The notes under the pieces: model-generated
What the model saw: the letters and a program-made list of their open reading frames with translations, nothing else
Told to the model about the DNA's origin: nothing
Databases searched by the model: none
Source: Pseudoscleropodium purum
Taxonomy: Eukaryota > Streptophyta > Bryopsida > Hypnales > Brachytheciaceae
Length of the DNA: 64,000 bases
Reading direction: 5' to 3'
Assembly: GCA_963969395.1 (NCBI GenBank)
Contig: OZ017799.1
Location: 24,492,501 to 24,556,500 of the forward strand
Program-made: the position numbers and the translations under genes
Part shown: piece by piece, positions 15,120-28,531 of the stretch
Position numbering within the stretch: the first letter of the stretch is position 1
How the letters are laid out: each line of letters begins with the position of its first letter

Positions 15120-15413
15120 CATTAGAAGGGATTTGAGAGCAACGGAAGTCCGTAAGTTCCCAAGCTACGAGGAAGAAGAGAACAACAACACTGCAACAAT
15201 ATGATGTGGCCAAGACCTTGCCATGTCATTTAATATTATATTATTTTTGAATTAAAAAAAAATTAACATTTTTTTCATTGAAAGAATTTAAACTTGTTTT
15301 TTTGGTTTTTTTTGAATTTTTTTTTTGACAATAGGTTGTTCCTTCGATGTGGTGGGAACAACGAAGGAAATAGGCATGAAATAGGCTTCCATTGCCCTCA
15401 AATCTCCTCTAAC
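15120..15413. mobile_element. MITE copy B (CATTAGAGGAGATTT family)
   Basis: The left end TTAGAAGGGATTTGAGAGC (15122-15140) and the complement of the right end at 15394-15412 match at 17 of 19 positions. The body has the family phrase GCCATGTCATTT and A/T tracts. Termini are the best preserved of the three copies. No coding capacity. Confidence 0.65.
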
Positions 15414-18040
15414 AACTGTCACATCTATATGAGCTATTAAGATTGGCATTTCATATCAAACATCTAATTAAAGTAAAAAAAATGAAATTTGAAAAATGAT
15501 TAAAATAGGAACATTCATTTTAAATCTATATTTTTTCTATCCAATTTTTTTGAGGAAAGATAATTTTTTTAAAAGACCGACATCTTTTTTTAGAATTAGT
15601 TTTTTATTGACCTTTATAGCTAGGTATGGTTGAAGGTCATGTATTTATAAATTGAGTGTAAAATAGTTAAAGAATGTGGAAAATTTAGGGTCTTGTTATC
15701 ATGAGCCATTTTAGGTGATTTAAATGACTATTATAGATGTACTTTCACTTAATTGTTGGAGTCATCTACATGCACTTTGGAATAAGTTGCTTCTAAAGTT
15801 CAAAAACTTGTTTGATATGACATTGCTCAAAAATATGATTCCATTTCTTCTCCCCATGAATATTATTTCTTCCTATAAAAAAATCCTTCATACTTTCACA
15901 ACCATTCAAGGAATCAAATTGCAAATTATAGACACAACAAAGTGTTTTTTTATCATATAATTGTGTCATATTACAAGAGGTTGCATATCAATGTCATAAT
16001 AGAAGTCCTTAAGATGCACTCTTTTTTATAATCTACACTATAGCAAGTGCATTCATAGGATAATAAGTAAATGCATTATTTACATGTCAAATCCACAAAG
16101 TTTTATTCATGCATGCATATATTTTAAGCTTACAAAATATCCATTTACAAATACACAACCTATAATCACTAAAATTAAATATACAATGTAAGCATGATTC
16201 TCATTGCTATATTCATTTTTTTTCAAATGTATTGTAAAATATGTACCCTACCAAAATGAAAGATAGTTTCATATTTTTCTATCAAATGAATGCTCTACAA
16301 CTAATCAAACCTAAAATTAAAAAAAATTAAAAAAAATTATCTATTAATTCAAAAACAACAAAAATCTATGACAATGAATTTTCAATATGCTATAGAATCT
16401 AAATGATCAAAATAAATCTTTTGGTGCTTTACTTCAATTCTTATAAATATAGAAGAACCCTTCCAAAATGTGAAAATGGTATAAATTTTTTGTGCCATTG
16501 TCAATGTTTTATTAGCATTGATATGGGATCTCATTTATATATGGCCACTTCATTTTTGGAACCTAGCCAAGAAAATAAATAAAATTGAGTGGTATTTTGG
16601 TCAATAGTTAGAAATGATTACAATTGAGCCAACAAGAATGCATAGAAATTCTAATTTTCTTGGTCTTTTAATGTATAATTAGTTTAATAGATGTTAATTT
16701 TTTTTTTTTATCATTTAGGCACTTTAAAATCTAATATCACTTTAAATTTTATGGGATTATATTGCCAAAAAATGTTACTAAATTCCATGAAAGTTAAATA
16801 CATCAAAACAACAATTGACCAAAATTGTTTCATCCAAATTTTTGCTTGGAATGAAGATGTACATTGTTTATGCACAAGAGCATGGGGTTGATTTATGTTA
16901 CCTTTGTAATTAATACTTCAAAAATTCATAATTTATTCATATAATGTACAAATAATGCATGCTAAAGTGTGTTGAAATCTCTTATTATTTGGCAATAAAA
17001 TCCCATATGATTTTCTTACTACAATTTTCTTAATAACCATCACTAGTACAAATGCAAATACAAAAATTGTAGAAAAATAGATTACTTCTATGCTAACAAC
17101 ATTAGAATTAACATATTTATTGTTTGTAATGGAAATAATCAAAAACAATTGTGGCCATGATGTATTAGTCTTGAATTTTTTTATAATCCAAACAGATACC
17201 AAACAAAACTCTTTCCCAATCTTGTAAGGTAGAAGACCCTATTCATGATCATTGACCCATATCCAACCTAAAGAGTGTAGTTATTTCCAACCAAGGTTAG
17301 AACACATTTCCAACTTAAGCTACAAATGTTTTTTTTCCTCCTTTTCAAGATTTAGACAAATAAGTTTTTGAAGTAGTGAGCAAGAAAGTAGGAAGTAATG
17401 AGTAGGAAAGTGGTCCTTGAATGATTAGAATTAGAAGACTCTAGACATTGGCTATGGGTCCAAAGTACCTTTCACCTTTCAAAATTCATAGTAATTTCAA
17501 TTCAAGTGATAAAATCACCAATTTTTTTTGCAATCCTTGTCATTTCTATTGTTGCACTTCTAAAAATATTTGATTTGCTTTGCACTACTCCAGGTCATGT
17601 CCAAAATTGCTTATTTGATTGATTATGGATCCCTCTACCTTATCTAATATATATAAATTTTTTTAATAATAATAATTCAATATTGTAACAAGATATTTGT
17701 TATTGATGCTAAGTAACAACAATATAGTATGGATTGCAACAACACCATGTTTGAGGCAACAAACATGTGTCTACAATCTTTAATTCTTTATTAATGGCAC
17801 ATCATTATATAATTGTATATATGAAAATGCAAAGTTAACTAATACAAGATTGCATGAAAGAAAATTTCAAAAACTTTTACCACATAGATTGTAAGATATT
17901 TGCATTGAAAGTGATGAAAATAGTTTTTTGAATATATTTCATGACTAGATTATTTAACTTTGAATCTTCTTAGCTTAGAATTTTTTATACTAAAGATTTG
18001 AGTCAAAAAGTCTAGGAAATGTTAAGTGGAAGCAAATATG

Positions 18041-18201
18041 AAATTGAGGGAAAACTAAATTGTTAATAGCTCTAAGATGGAATTGAAGAAAAAATTTAAT
18101 TGTTAATAGCTTTAAGATGGAATTGAAGGAAAAATTAAATTTTTAATAGCTTTTAAGATGGAATTGAAGGAAAAACTAAATTGTTAATAGCTTTAAGATG
18201 G
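18041..18201. repeat. 40-bp tandem repeat, four units
   Basis: Units of about 40 bp (TTGTTAATAGCTTTAAGATGG followed by AATTGAAGGAAAAACTAAA) run head to tail at 18041, 18081, 18121 and 18162. Single related units lie near 33690-33740 and 58850-58905, so the unit derives from a dispersed repeat that expanded here. Confidence 0.85.
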
Positions 18202-18480
18202 AATTCAAAATCTCTAAATAAATCCCAATGGTGAGGTTGTTCTAATAGGCTATCTAAGTCCTATTGAATTTTTTTTAAGAAATTGTGCAAATTGTATTAA
18301 AACGAATCCAATTATTTATTTTCTTATGAAGTTTGTTTGATTGTTTGCAAAACAAAAAGTTCCATAACTTTTACATCACAAATCCAAATGAAATGAATCA
18401 AAACTTTCCATGTACTAAACAAAAATATAAACTATGAAAAAAAAAAAAAAAAATTTCAAATCATTATAGATTTGCACTAG

Positions 18481-20030
18481 TTGCAATTAGTGTCCATTAT
18501 TAGTGCACATACCTTCATGACGGGTGTGTGACATTAATCGGGTTTGGCAGGAGCAATGGTGTGAAACCGTCTCAAAGTTTGCCATGTCATGGCATCGCAT
18601 CACATTACCCCCATGACATGGCAGAGGCGTGTGGGGTCTACCCCAGGAAATCCCGGTCGACCCGACCCGACCCGGTCTTCGTCGTCTCTCCGTTTCGCTA
18701 AAGCCCTGCATGCTCATGCCTGCATCTGTGTGCGTGTTGTTGATGCTCCGCGAGGAGGCGATGCCTTCGGACCGGGTTTTCTTCTAGGCATCGCTGCTGC
18801 ACGTACTCCCTAATATCCGCTTCTAGTGGTGAGACATTGGCCGTCGTTTGCGCTTCTCGCGGAGGATTTTGGTTCGGATTCTTGTGCTCGGTGGTGGAGT
18901 TTCTGAGGCGATCCTCTGTTTCTTGTTGGCGATCCTCTGTTTTGACTCGGACCGTATTCGGAGCTTGTTTTCACTTGATTTATTCTGAGAAGCGAGGTAC
19001 GATTAGGACGAGTGATGGATGGATGAATGTAGATTGGTTGTGGAGATTTCGGAGCTGGGTATTTTAGGTTTGTAGCGCCACTGGCTAGTGTTGGTTACTG
19101 CTCGCTGGTTTGGTCGTAAGTTTAGGATCGGTTGTGGTGAGGGAGAGGGTATAGGTGTAGATATTTGTATGCGATTTGGAGTTGCTGGAAGAATTTTGAA
19201 TTTTGGAGGAGATCATGGGAGCGCTTAGTTTTTAGTGTTGGATTGGTAATTGACCTTTGCGAGTATCAATTATTGTTAGATTTTAGACGTCTTTGGAGAG
19301 TTTCTCGAGAGGGGAGTTGAATTCGGGAGATTGGATGCAAGTGCGTGCTTCTGAGGTAGTCAATATCCTACTTTTCTCGGAGTTTGGAATTTGCGTTCGT
19401 AATTTTGTTCAGGCCTGTTAACATGGGTCTACGAGAATCCGTGGGCACTGGATCATGTGTTTTCTCGTCGTCTTTTTCTCTTCTTTTCAGAAGAGTTTCG
19501 CTGAGAAAACTACTAGCAATTCAGGCACTGGTGTGTTTTAAGTTAGAGAAGCAGTCCGAAACCAAATCCAGCCAAAACCAACTCTTTGAATTGTATGGGA
19601 CATTCATATGATTTTTTTCCTTGTTTTAACAGGGCACAATCAAATTTGGAATGTGATCAGGAATTTTTTGTTGCGTTCGAAGGAAAATTTATGCAGTGTT
19701 GTCAGAGTTTCGGACATAGGGATCAAGCCAAAAATATCGGCAGAGTAGAAGAGTATCGAAGTCATTGATGTGTTTCACGAGCGCTGGTGGAGACGTCGAT
19801 CAGAATGCTGCAGCAAGTAGAAATCGTCTTATGAAACAACAGCATGGGCCGTTCAATCTCATCTTCTTCCATTACTGTCAAATTACGGTTAATTGGATAT
19901 TACAGTGACACATTCGTGATCGCCAGCAGTTCATCGATCGCTCTCATCGTGTTCAATGCCGCCTGCTTCTTCTGTCCAATCACGGACGGCAATTCTCCTT
20001 TAAAGCCCGAGCTGTGACCTGGACACAGCT
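18481..20030 (+). promoter_or_regulatory. kinesin-4 promoter and 5' leader
   Basis: GC jumps at about 18500. A CCCGACCCGACCCGG run (18661-18675) marks the edge. The 1.3 kb up to the start codon looks like leader with at least one intron; a T-rich acceptor ending AACAG precedes 19633. Several open frames cross it but none shows a domain or leads in frame into the kinesin. No TATA box is convincing. Confidence 0.45.
18652..18675 (-). repeat. (CCCGA)n pentamer run upstream of kinesin-4
   Basis: CCCGGTCGA is followed by CCCGACCCGACCCGG. It is the same pentamer as at 5406-5428, with the G-rich strand on the minus strand. Confidence 0.65.
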
Positions 20031-23000
20031 ATGGTGATGGAGAACGGAATTGCTTACGAAAGTGAGCCATTCGAAGAGGAAAGCATCTTGAAGGAGAGTG
20101 AAGCAACTCAAGCTGTACAGGTTGCTTTAAACATAAGACCTCTCATTGCGTTGGAGCAGGTTCAAGGATGTAAGGATTGTATAACGGTGATTCCTGGCGA
20201 ACCTCAGGTAGATATATTTCACAATATTGATTTTCGTTCCGGGCTCTCGTTTTCCTGCTCGGTCCAAATCTAGAGCCAATCTATTTGAGGTCTCCATTGC
20301 TTGATTGTGTCTGGATGTCTGAGGAAACTCCGTTTGAAGTGTTCCAATTATTTGAACTTCCTCTCATCGACCTTGCCATTACCGAAGATTTTCACGTAGC
20401 TTAAGCTGAAAACTACGGTACTTCTGAGGGTTCTAAGTGTTCCCATACTCAAAATTATGGTAACTGGGTTGTTATTTTTATTCTGATTCACCGGGAAATA
20501 AGGGTTTCTTACGGTTCGGTGCTCCTGTAACAGGTTCAAATTGGCAATCATTCTTTCACGTTTGACTACATTTTCGGCAGAGCTGCGACACCATTGCCAG
20601 CAATTTTCGGTAAATGTGTGAAACCACTGGTCGAAGGGTTATTCCACGGATACAATGCCACTGTCTTGGCATATGGACAGGTGCGTTGATACTTGCTAGT
20701 ACTTCATTTAAGTGAAGTCCGGTCCGAACTGAACTTCTCTCCGGCAGGTTGCGAAATTACTTATACTATGCAATATGGCCAAGTTGGATTTGCAAGAACT
20801 CAATTAGCTTGGAATTCATCGATATTCTGTCTGCATGTATTGTTTAGTGGTTGCCTATATTTTGTAAAGACGGCATTTTTCTCTATTCAGACTGGATCTG
20901 GGAAAACATACACCATGGGAACTGGCTATACAGTTGGGGGCAGCACTGAAGGAGTCATACCACAAGTCATGCAGACGATTTTTAAGAGAATCGAAACGCT
21001 TAAACATAAGGCTGATTTTCAGCTCCGAGTTTCATTCATCGAGGTATGTTTCTTCTTCAAACCTGAGGTTATGGAGCATTTTTGGGTCTCCATCAACGTC
21101 GTGTACCTTGGTTTTGTACTTCCATCAGCTTCCAGCTGTGTCAACACAGATGCCGAGTCTGGCATGACAAGAATCATATTGTTTGACCTGGCTTCATACT
21201 CTAATTTTTTGACTTGCCTCTTAGTCAAAATTTCTTGTCAGTTGACTGAGTCTTCTACCAGATAGTTCCACGTTGTGTCTGAGTTATTCTCTTAATGACA
21301 TGTGAGGTTTTCTTTAGAATGTTACTTACGGCTATTATCCTCTAGACGATTTGTTCACAAATAATATTTCCTAGCTGCAATTTCATGACTACATTAGTAA
21401 TTTCGTGCGTTCTGTTTAAAGTTGGATCTTGTTTTTTGTGTAGATACTTAAGGAGGAAATTCATGATCTGCTGGACCCGAATCCTCCATCAACAGAGTAT
21501 ATATTTGGAGGAGGATTGAAGGCATTAGCTGTTGGCAAGCCACCCATTCAAATTCGTGAGACTACTGCTGGAGGAATTACCTTGATGGGTGTGACCGAGG
21601 CTGATGTAAAAAGTTTGGAGGACATGACAGCCTACTTAGAGCATGGCTCTATGAGTCGTGCAACCGGAAGCACAAACATGAACTCCCACTCCAGGTCTGC
21701 TCTTGCCTCTGTATGACAGAGTTCTCTGTGAAGAGAACCTTCCAATTGTATCAAGATACTGAGTGTCGGTTGACAGTGCCATGCTACCCTGTTATCGGCT
21801 CCCGCCAACTCCCTAGACTTTCATTTTCAATCAAGAGAAATATTTTATCTTTCGATCATAGTTGGTTGTTGATGTTAGGACTCTTCTTTCGTCTCGTTAC
21901 AGTGCTCATTCCAACTACAGAGTGCTTGTAACTAGAAGTTTGTCTCAAACCTCAGGATGTTGTTTATTTGGGTGCTTTCATTATAAATATTGGTAACTTG
22001 CCCTTTGGACAGGACGTCGAGGAATGGATATCACCTGTCTGGTACAGCTGAGACGAGCGGATTGAAATTACACGACCGCCTCTGGGGCTACGTTGCTAAT
22101 TGTTGTCTTTGCGCGTGATGTGCAGTCGATCACATGCAATATTCACTATTACACTTGAGCAGCGCCGGAAATGGGATCCACTTCCTGACGGTGGAAACCC
22201 TTCAGCTGAGGACTTTAATGAAGACTATTTGTGTGCGAAGTTGCATCTTGTAGATTTAGCTGGCTCAGAAAGGGCGAAGCGAACGGGAACTGGTGGTCTT
22301 CGATTCAAAGAAGGTTTACAGACATTACCGTATCCGACAACTACATTTTCTTCTTGCTTGAAACCATGTTGCGATGTTTACAGATTTGGATTCTCTTTTG
22401 TGATTCTTGCCGTGAATACAAAGTGAGGAAGAACTGCTAAATGAGGTATAATTTAATTTAGAGACCAGGTTACGAGTGTGAAAAATAAAAGTTCCTCCTC
22501 GAGTTTATGCGGTAAGAATTTATGTGTAAGAATTCTTATGTATCTGTGTTTGTATGGAATTCAAAATTTCTTCAGGTGTGCACATAAACAGAGGCCTTCT
22601 AGCCCTTGGAAATGTTATCAGTGCATTGGGTGATGAAAAGAAGCGCAGGGAAGGAGGTCATGTTCCTTACCGGGACAGCAAGTTAACACGATTACTACAG
22701 GTGAGAGTTTATTAACTTCTAATTGGGATGCTGACTGTTGTTTGTGAGTCATAAGACTTTATTCAGTTCTCGTCCTGACTCCTGTTCGTGACCTGTAATC
22801 GTTGGATAGATTGGACTAAATTCCTACTTACGCATACTTTCCCGCTAAAGTTTTCTAAAAGTTTTCTGTTGGTTGCAGGATTCCCTCGGAGGAAATAGCA
22901 GAACAGTTATGATTGGTGAGTATTGTGACGTACATCTTGTTAGGTTTTTATTAATGTCTATGTTGAATTATTATGCCTCCAACCAATTCCTACTCGTACT

Positions 23001-26000
23001 TTTGTCTTGCAGCTTGTGTGAGCCCCGCAGATGTAAATGCTGAAGAGTCCATCAATACCCTGAAGTATGCAAATAGAGCTCGAAACATTCAAAACAAGCC
23101 GACAGTGAGTACCTCGTTGCCGAGTGACTTTCTTAATCTTTGAAGCCTGTGCGATTATTTGAAATGTGAATACTTTCATGTCGATAATCTGTTATTTCCT
23201 TGTTCAGTGAATGACCTCATCAATTAGGAATGAGTTTGTGAGGATATTCCGACGCATAAGATGAGTTTTGTTTGATCAGGTCAATCGAGATCCACTTGCA
23301 GCGGAAATGCAGCGAATGAGACAGCAACTCGAGCTTATGCAAGCAGAACTTCTATGTGCAAGGGCAGGAGGTCCTTCGAATACCGAAGTCCAGGTCCTTA
23401 TGTGCATATTAACAGTTGCCCGCCCTAAGATTTATAGCTCTCTGTTTGGTTTTCTTCATGGTCTCAGAATCTCCTCTGTATCTTCTTTTGCTGATTAAGA
23501 ACTGGTGCTGATGAGATGGTTCCAATTTGTACAGATGCTGAAGCAAAAGGTTGCCTGGCTTGAAGCTAGCAACATGGACCTGCGGCGTGAGTTGGAAGAG
23601 GCTCGTGATCGTATTGATGCACTTTCTCAATGTGCTCTAGAATCACAAGTAAGCTATGTATTGCCTCGTCATCTCTTTATTAGCAAGTCGGAGGAAGATT
23701 TTAGAGTTTCTGCTTCTAAAGGTTTCTTGAATACATCAGCATTACAGTAATTCAGTTGATATTTTGCTGTACAGGTGGAACGTGACAAGCTTAGAATCAA
23801 GCTTGATCAGCTTAGATCAGGAAAAACTTTTGAGGAACTTGATCAAGAACTTGATGTGCAGGTACTCCAGCTTTCATTGAAGCTACATTTGGTTGTGGGC
23901 AGTGCTAGGCTCGTTCTGTAATTTAAATCAATTTCAGTGCTTCCAAAAATGTGTACGGTAGTCTCTTGTCCCTCAGTTGGGTGTAATTTGGTGATGCAGA
24001 CGGATAATATGCTAAAAGAGTACGTGATCAGGATTCAAGAGTTAGAATCCGAACTACAAGAGCTGCAACTTGCTAGAGTCCCATCTTATACTCCCCCAAG
24101 ACCTCCCTCTTCTTCCTCATCGCGGAGCAGGGGGGAGAGCACAGCCGGGGCAGGCTTTGGTGTTGCGGGCATTGACGGGGATATTTATCTACGCCCTGGT
24201 ATGCGATTGTGATTCTCTGGTCATTTATCAAAGATATCGTTTACGGATGTTTTTACATTGATTGCGTGATCTTCAAGGTTCTGTACTCGCAGTGCTTTAT
24301 CTTATTGGTATTGTTACTTTGGGTTAGGTTTATTTCCTTGTACTTTGTTTGGTGTAAACTGGAGTGTTCTAAAAGATGGGAGTGTGTGCAGGTGAATTCT
24401 CTGGAGAGATTGATACTGAATTTTTGCTGAAAGAATCTAAACATCCATCGATGCAAGAGAACCTTGACAAAGATTTATGGGAAATAGATAAACGCCTTGA
24501 GCGAAAAGAGGTGATGAGATTTCCTTTGAGAGAGGATAAATTCAGACCAGTTGTTCAGCATGCAAAGAAGCCTTTGTTTGTTCACCTCAGCATTACTCCC
24601 TGCACTTTAGGATACCTTTGCATATAGTGAATATGCTAGAGAGTGCACTTGTACAAGAGCTACCCTTGTGTGTTTGATTCTTTTTTGAAAATGACCGAAT
24701 TACTCGTAGAGGGTACTTCTGACCAATGAAGAGCTGATTTCATTATAATTGCATTTTTTGAAAAGTATGTGAACTCTTCATCCTTCTTCAGCGTTTTCAT
24801 TGACATTATGTTTCAGGCGGAGATCAAGTTATTTGTACGACCTGATTCAAAAGTCCTGAAGCACCACTTCGAAAAAAAATTGGTAGAGCTAGAAGAGGAA
24901 AATAAGCATCTGCAGGTAATACTTTTTTTCTGATTCTGCTAGCTTACAACGATAATTTTTTAAGTGGGCTCAATATAGCACGGAGGCGGCAATAAATATG
25001 AGAAATGAATGAATGTGTGTATGTTTATGAACTGTGGCACGTGGATATAGGAACTAAATTGGTGAGTAAAGTACCACTAACATTCATTTTCTGTCTTATT
25101 ACAACCTTCAATTTTGCAGGAAGAGAAGGAAAAATTAGTGATGGAGCTTGAAATTCTTGCGCATGGCTCGGATAAGACTGCACTGAAGTTTCAAGAGGCT
25201 CGTTTGCAGAAATTGAAACAGCTCAAGGTTCAGGTACGATGTGAACCCACCAAATTCTCACGACAAGGCGTCACGAGAATGCAAATGTCAGCTGCACGTC
25301 TTCTTTCGGACTCACTTCGTGCTTCAGTGGCGTTGAGTTCTATTTTGTTGTCAATGGGAACAGATCGCAGCCTTGAAAAATAAGCAGGAAGTCTGGTCTC
25401 AGTACCTTCGTCAACAGCAATCTAGGGATGGAGGCGACAAGATGAAGACTAAAGAGGTAGTAGTCATTGTTTTGGAATTTTCATGACTTATTAGTCGGCT
25501 CAAATATTAGGATAAGACAGCTGTTGCGATCATAAATCTAGTCTATCTCACTATGTGTGTCTTTATCCAAAACCAAACCAATCTTTTCATTCTTTGCAGC
25601 TATTGACAATGACATTACTCACAGTATAACTACCTGATGGTGACTAAGATATTTTATCGTTGTTGCATCGCCGATTCACGTTGAATTACGAAGAGACTCT
25701 TGAAAGAGCCCGGTAGCTTATGAGGCATCTTCATTTCCTCTGAGCTCACTGTTTTGTTCTCAGGTGCGTGCTCCACCTTTTCGTCTCATTAACCTGTGAG
25801 TTTGTGTCATCTCAGATAAATGTGCAGGCTGAAGTCGAGGATGAACCTCGAGAGCTGCAAATGTGGAGTATAACCACCGGATTGAAGGGATTCTTCCAGG
25901 TCAGCGTTATTTTCTGCTCAAGTCTAGTTTTGTGGAAGTTTGACCTCCCAACGTGGGTGTACGCTTCAGAAATGCGCTGTTGAGCGAAGGTCAAGTCCGG

Positions 26001-26808
26001 AATCGGGTCAAACCTTAAGGTCTGTAGGGAAACGTATATTCGGTCCCCTATTTGACATTTAGAATACGATATGTGTACTGAAATATGGTAATGCATACAC
26101 TATTGGATTGATAATTAAATAATCAGCAACTTTCAATTGAAAGTCATATTAGGACCTAAACTTTATCATGCTCAAATACCACTTCCAGAATATATGACCA
26201 TTTTGAAGCTTCTCTGACATGCGGGATGTGCACTACTGTCACTTGGTATCAGCACGAGTTCTTTAGCAGTAATGTAGTTCTAAAACATATTTTTAACGCT
26301 CGTATGGAATTTATCAACTGTAATTACTGGTGATTCGAATTAAGTGCATCTTGTGTATTTCGCGTTGTAATCTTTTGCTCTGCTGTCTCACGTTAACTCG
26401 GTTTACTGCTCAGATGTATAGGCTCTTAGATTCCTATGATATAGGACTTTATGTGATGCTGAGCGTCTTCATACTGGTTGCATGTGCAGGAATTCATTCC
26501 AAGGAATCTTCTATATAGGTGCTTCTCGTTTCATTGTCTCATTTCCTTTCTATTCATTTGATCGTATTTTTTTCTTATTGGGTATGTGGATACTTTGCAT
26601 AGCTTTGTCTAAACCTTTCTGTGATTAATGAGTCTGAAGACTCTGTGGTTAAGATATATGTGTATATATATATTAGCTTTGGGGGCTCATTTAAACTCTG
26701 CCAGGTGATTGAACGTTCAGTAGGGACGGCTCTGCAAAGCAGTTGGAAGGATTAGTCGGATCAAATTCTGGAGATGCCATCGAATTTCCAATGGTCGACC
26801 TCGTGTAA
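20031..26808 (+). CDS. kinesin-4 family motor (FRA1-like), short C-terminus
   Basis: Plus-end microtubule motor of the FRA1/kinesin-4 class, which in plants moves on cortical microtubules and aids wall deposition. Exons: 20031-20207, 20534-20680, 20891-21043, 21444-21694, 22126-22313, 22576-22700, 22879-22915, 23013-23104, 23280-23393, 23535-23648, 23775-23861, 24000-24198, 24392-24510, 24817-24915, 25120-25233, 25364-25456. The next three are tentative: 25816 or 25828 to 25899, 26490-26518, 26721-26808. The motor (about 10-390) has P-loop GQTGSGKT (107-114), switch I NSHSSRSH (239-246) and switch II DLAGSE (286-291). Coiled coils follow, with a Pro/Ser-rich linker at 523-540. FRA1 homology stops at residue 703, about 330 residues short of the usual length of roughly 1035; the predicted total is 765 or 769 aa. 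Without the tentative exons, read-through stops at 25486, giving 712 aa. Identity is firm, the 3' end is not. Confidence 0.88.
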
Positions 26809-28150
26809 AATAGAGCATGCAACTGTAAGTGCTATGGGATCCATGTCGTATGTGATACAGTTTTAAAACTGTGGTTGTGATACCGTTTGATTCGTTCCCA
26901 TTTATATCTCTCGCTGGCCTGACGCTTGAATCATGAAGGAATTGATAACGATATGTAAAGAATGAGCTAGTAATGATATGTGCTGTGCGTATTTCAAGTA
27001 GAATAACTTGATACAATGGTGCAGCCAAAACTTGTAGCTTGCGAAGGTGAGTCAGCATCAATGGATATACTCCTGATGAGGAGTAATACCAGGTAGGCAG
27101 TTCACATATTCGTTGCGTTTCCCTTTGAAAGCCATAGTTATTTTTTATCTGATAATCTGGTCCAGTTCAGACCATTCGAGTCCAAATCATGCCAGTTATA
27201 GGCTTCTTGGTACTTTGCTATAAGCGCATGTTAGAATCACTTGAAACTGCATTCTAACTTTTCTAGACGAATAGGAATGTGTGGGAAGAGGTGAAGATTT
27301 TCTTTGATTCTATTCTTATCGGCTCTAGTGCACCTTTTGCTCTGCAGCTCTGTGCACTAGCTCTATCTTCTCAGACTTGTGGGAGTTTGTAACTCAGGTA
27401 TTGAGTTCCGAAGCTTATGAAGACGAGAGTATATTGCCAAATTATGGCTTAATCAAGTTTCTTTTGTACCAACAACGATGGCTGCTTCTGGGAGTTGGTG
27501 GATACAAAGCCCAGTAGTGACATATTAAGAATGTGATACTGTCGAACGGTTGAAGTGCTATCTAGGGGATGTCGAGCTAGGCTTCTTAGGCTTCTTAGCC
27601 GTTCGTATTCTGTATAGTAACTGACTCTCAATTTGCGTATTGAACAGTGTTGCTCTAAGTGGGTAGGGGAGGCCATTCATGCATTCTATGAAGTGGCATC
27701 CTGATGTTGAAAGAAAGACCTTGAAAGGAAGTGCATAATGTAACATAAGGGTAGAATAGTTTGAGTGAGTAGAGCGAACCTTTACTCAATTCCAGCTGTA
27801 GAAAGCATTTTTCAATGCTCAATTTCCAATCAATGGATCTGGCCAAAATCTGAAGTATTAAATTTGTTTGCTTGGATTTTCGTTTACTGTAAGATGTTGA
27901 ATGGGATATCAATTGTATGTGTTCTGTTCTTGATGAGCATCTTTGCGAATTGCTAATTTTGGTCGATGTTTTGATTCCAATATGCTCATTCAAATGTTCA
28001 ACCCTCAAAGGATGAGACTAGTGATTGGAAATCATCCCTTTGGATTGGATATCTTGGGAATCCTTGGCTTAAAAAAATGCAAAAGCATTCATTGGAAGTC
28101 AAACTATTGTAGAAGACCTTTCTTCAAAACAAAATTTTGAGGATGAATAT
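26809..28150 (+). other. kinesin-4 3' flank
   Basis: No gene is seen. Composition remains gene-like to about 28.1 kb and probably includes the 3' UTR. I looked for the missing kinesin-4 tail (the conserved QWKASREKE block of FRA1 proteins) in the open frames here and did not find it. Confidence 0.5.
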
Positions 28151-28531
28151 TTGCTTTTCTATTCTATAGAAGGACTTTCTGTCATTCATTCATTGGACAC
28201 AAAATGTTTGTGGTGTTGTTTATGGGTTAATCGGATAATGCATGAGAAGCTAGAATATGGCTTTGGGATGACATTTAGAGCTAGCTAGAGGATGATTGTA
28301 TAAAAACAAGTTTTCATCCAATTTATTCTATGGTCACTTGCTTGCTCTTTCTTCTTTTCATACACCAAAGTAAATCATCATGGGGATCTTGCTTATTTTT
28401 GTATGAATTTAATGTGTGTGCCACATATTATCTTCTAGTATATTTGGCAACTTTTAGCTCCTTATTATAGATTTAAATTTCACTAGTGAAAATGATTTTA
28501 TTTAATAATTTAATCTTGAAAATGAATTGTA

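Larger units (their letters stand above)
11452..18480. other. AT-rich intergenic desert
   Basis: No gene is supportable. It contains dispersed repeats: a block at about 11700-11950 with a paralogue near 51000-51210 (shared phrases ACTTCAAAAATTCATAA and CTCACACTTG), a large repeat at 13554-14400, MITE copy B at 15120-15413, and a 40-bp tandem repeat at 18041-18201. A phrase at 16915-16990 (AAATAATGCATGCTAAA) recurs near 43690. The remainder is unassigned A/T-rich sequence. Confidence 0.75.
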
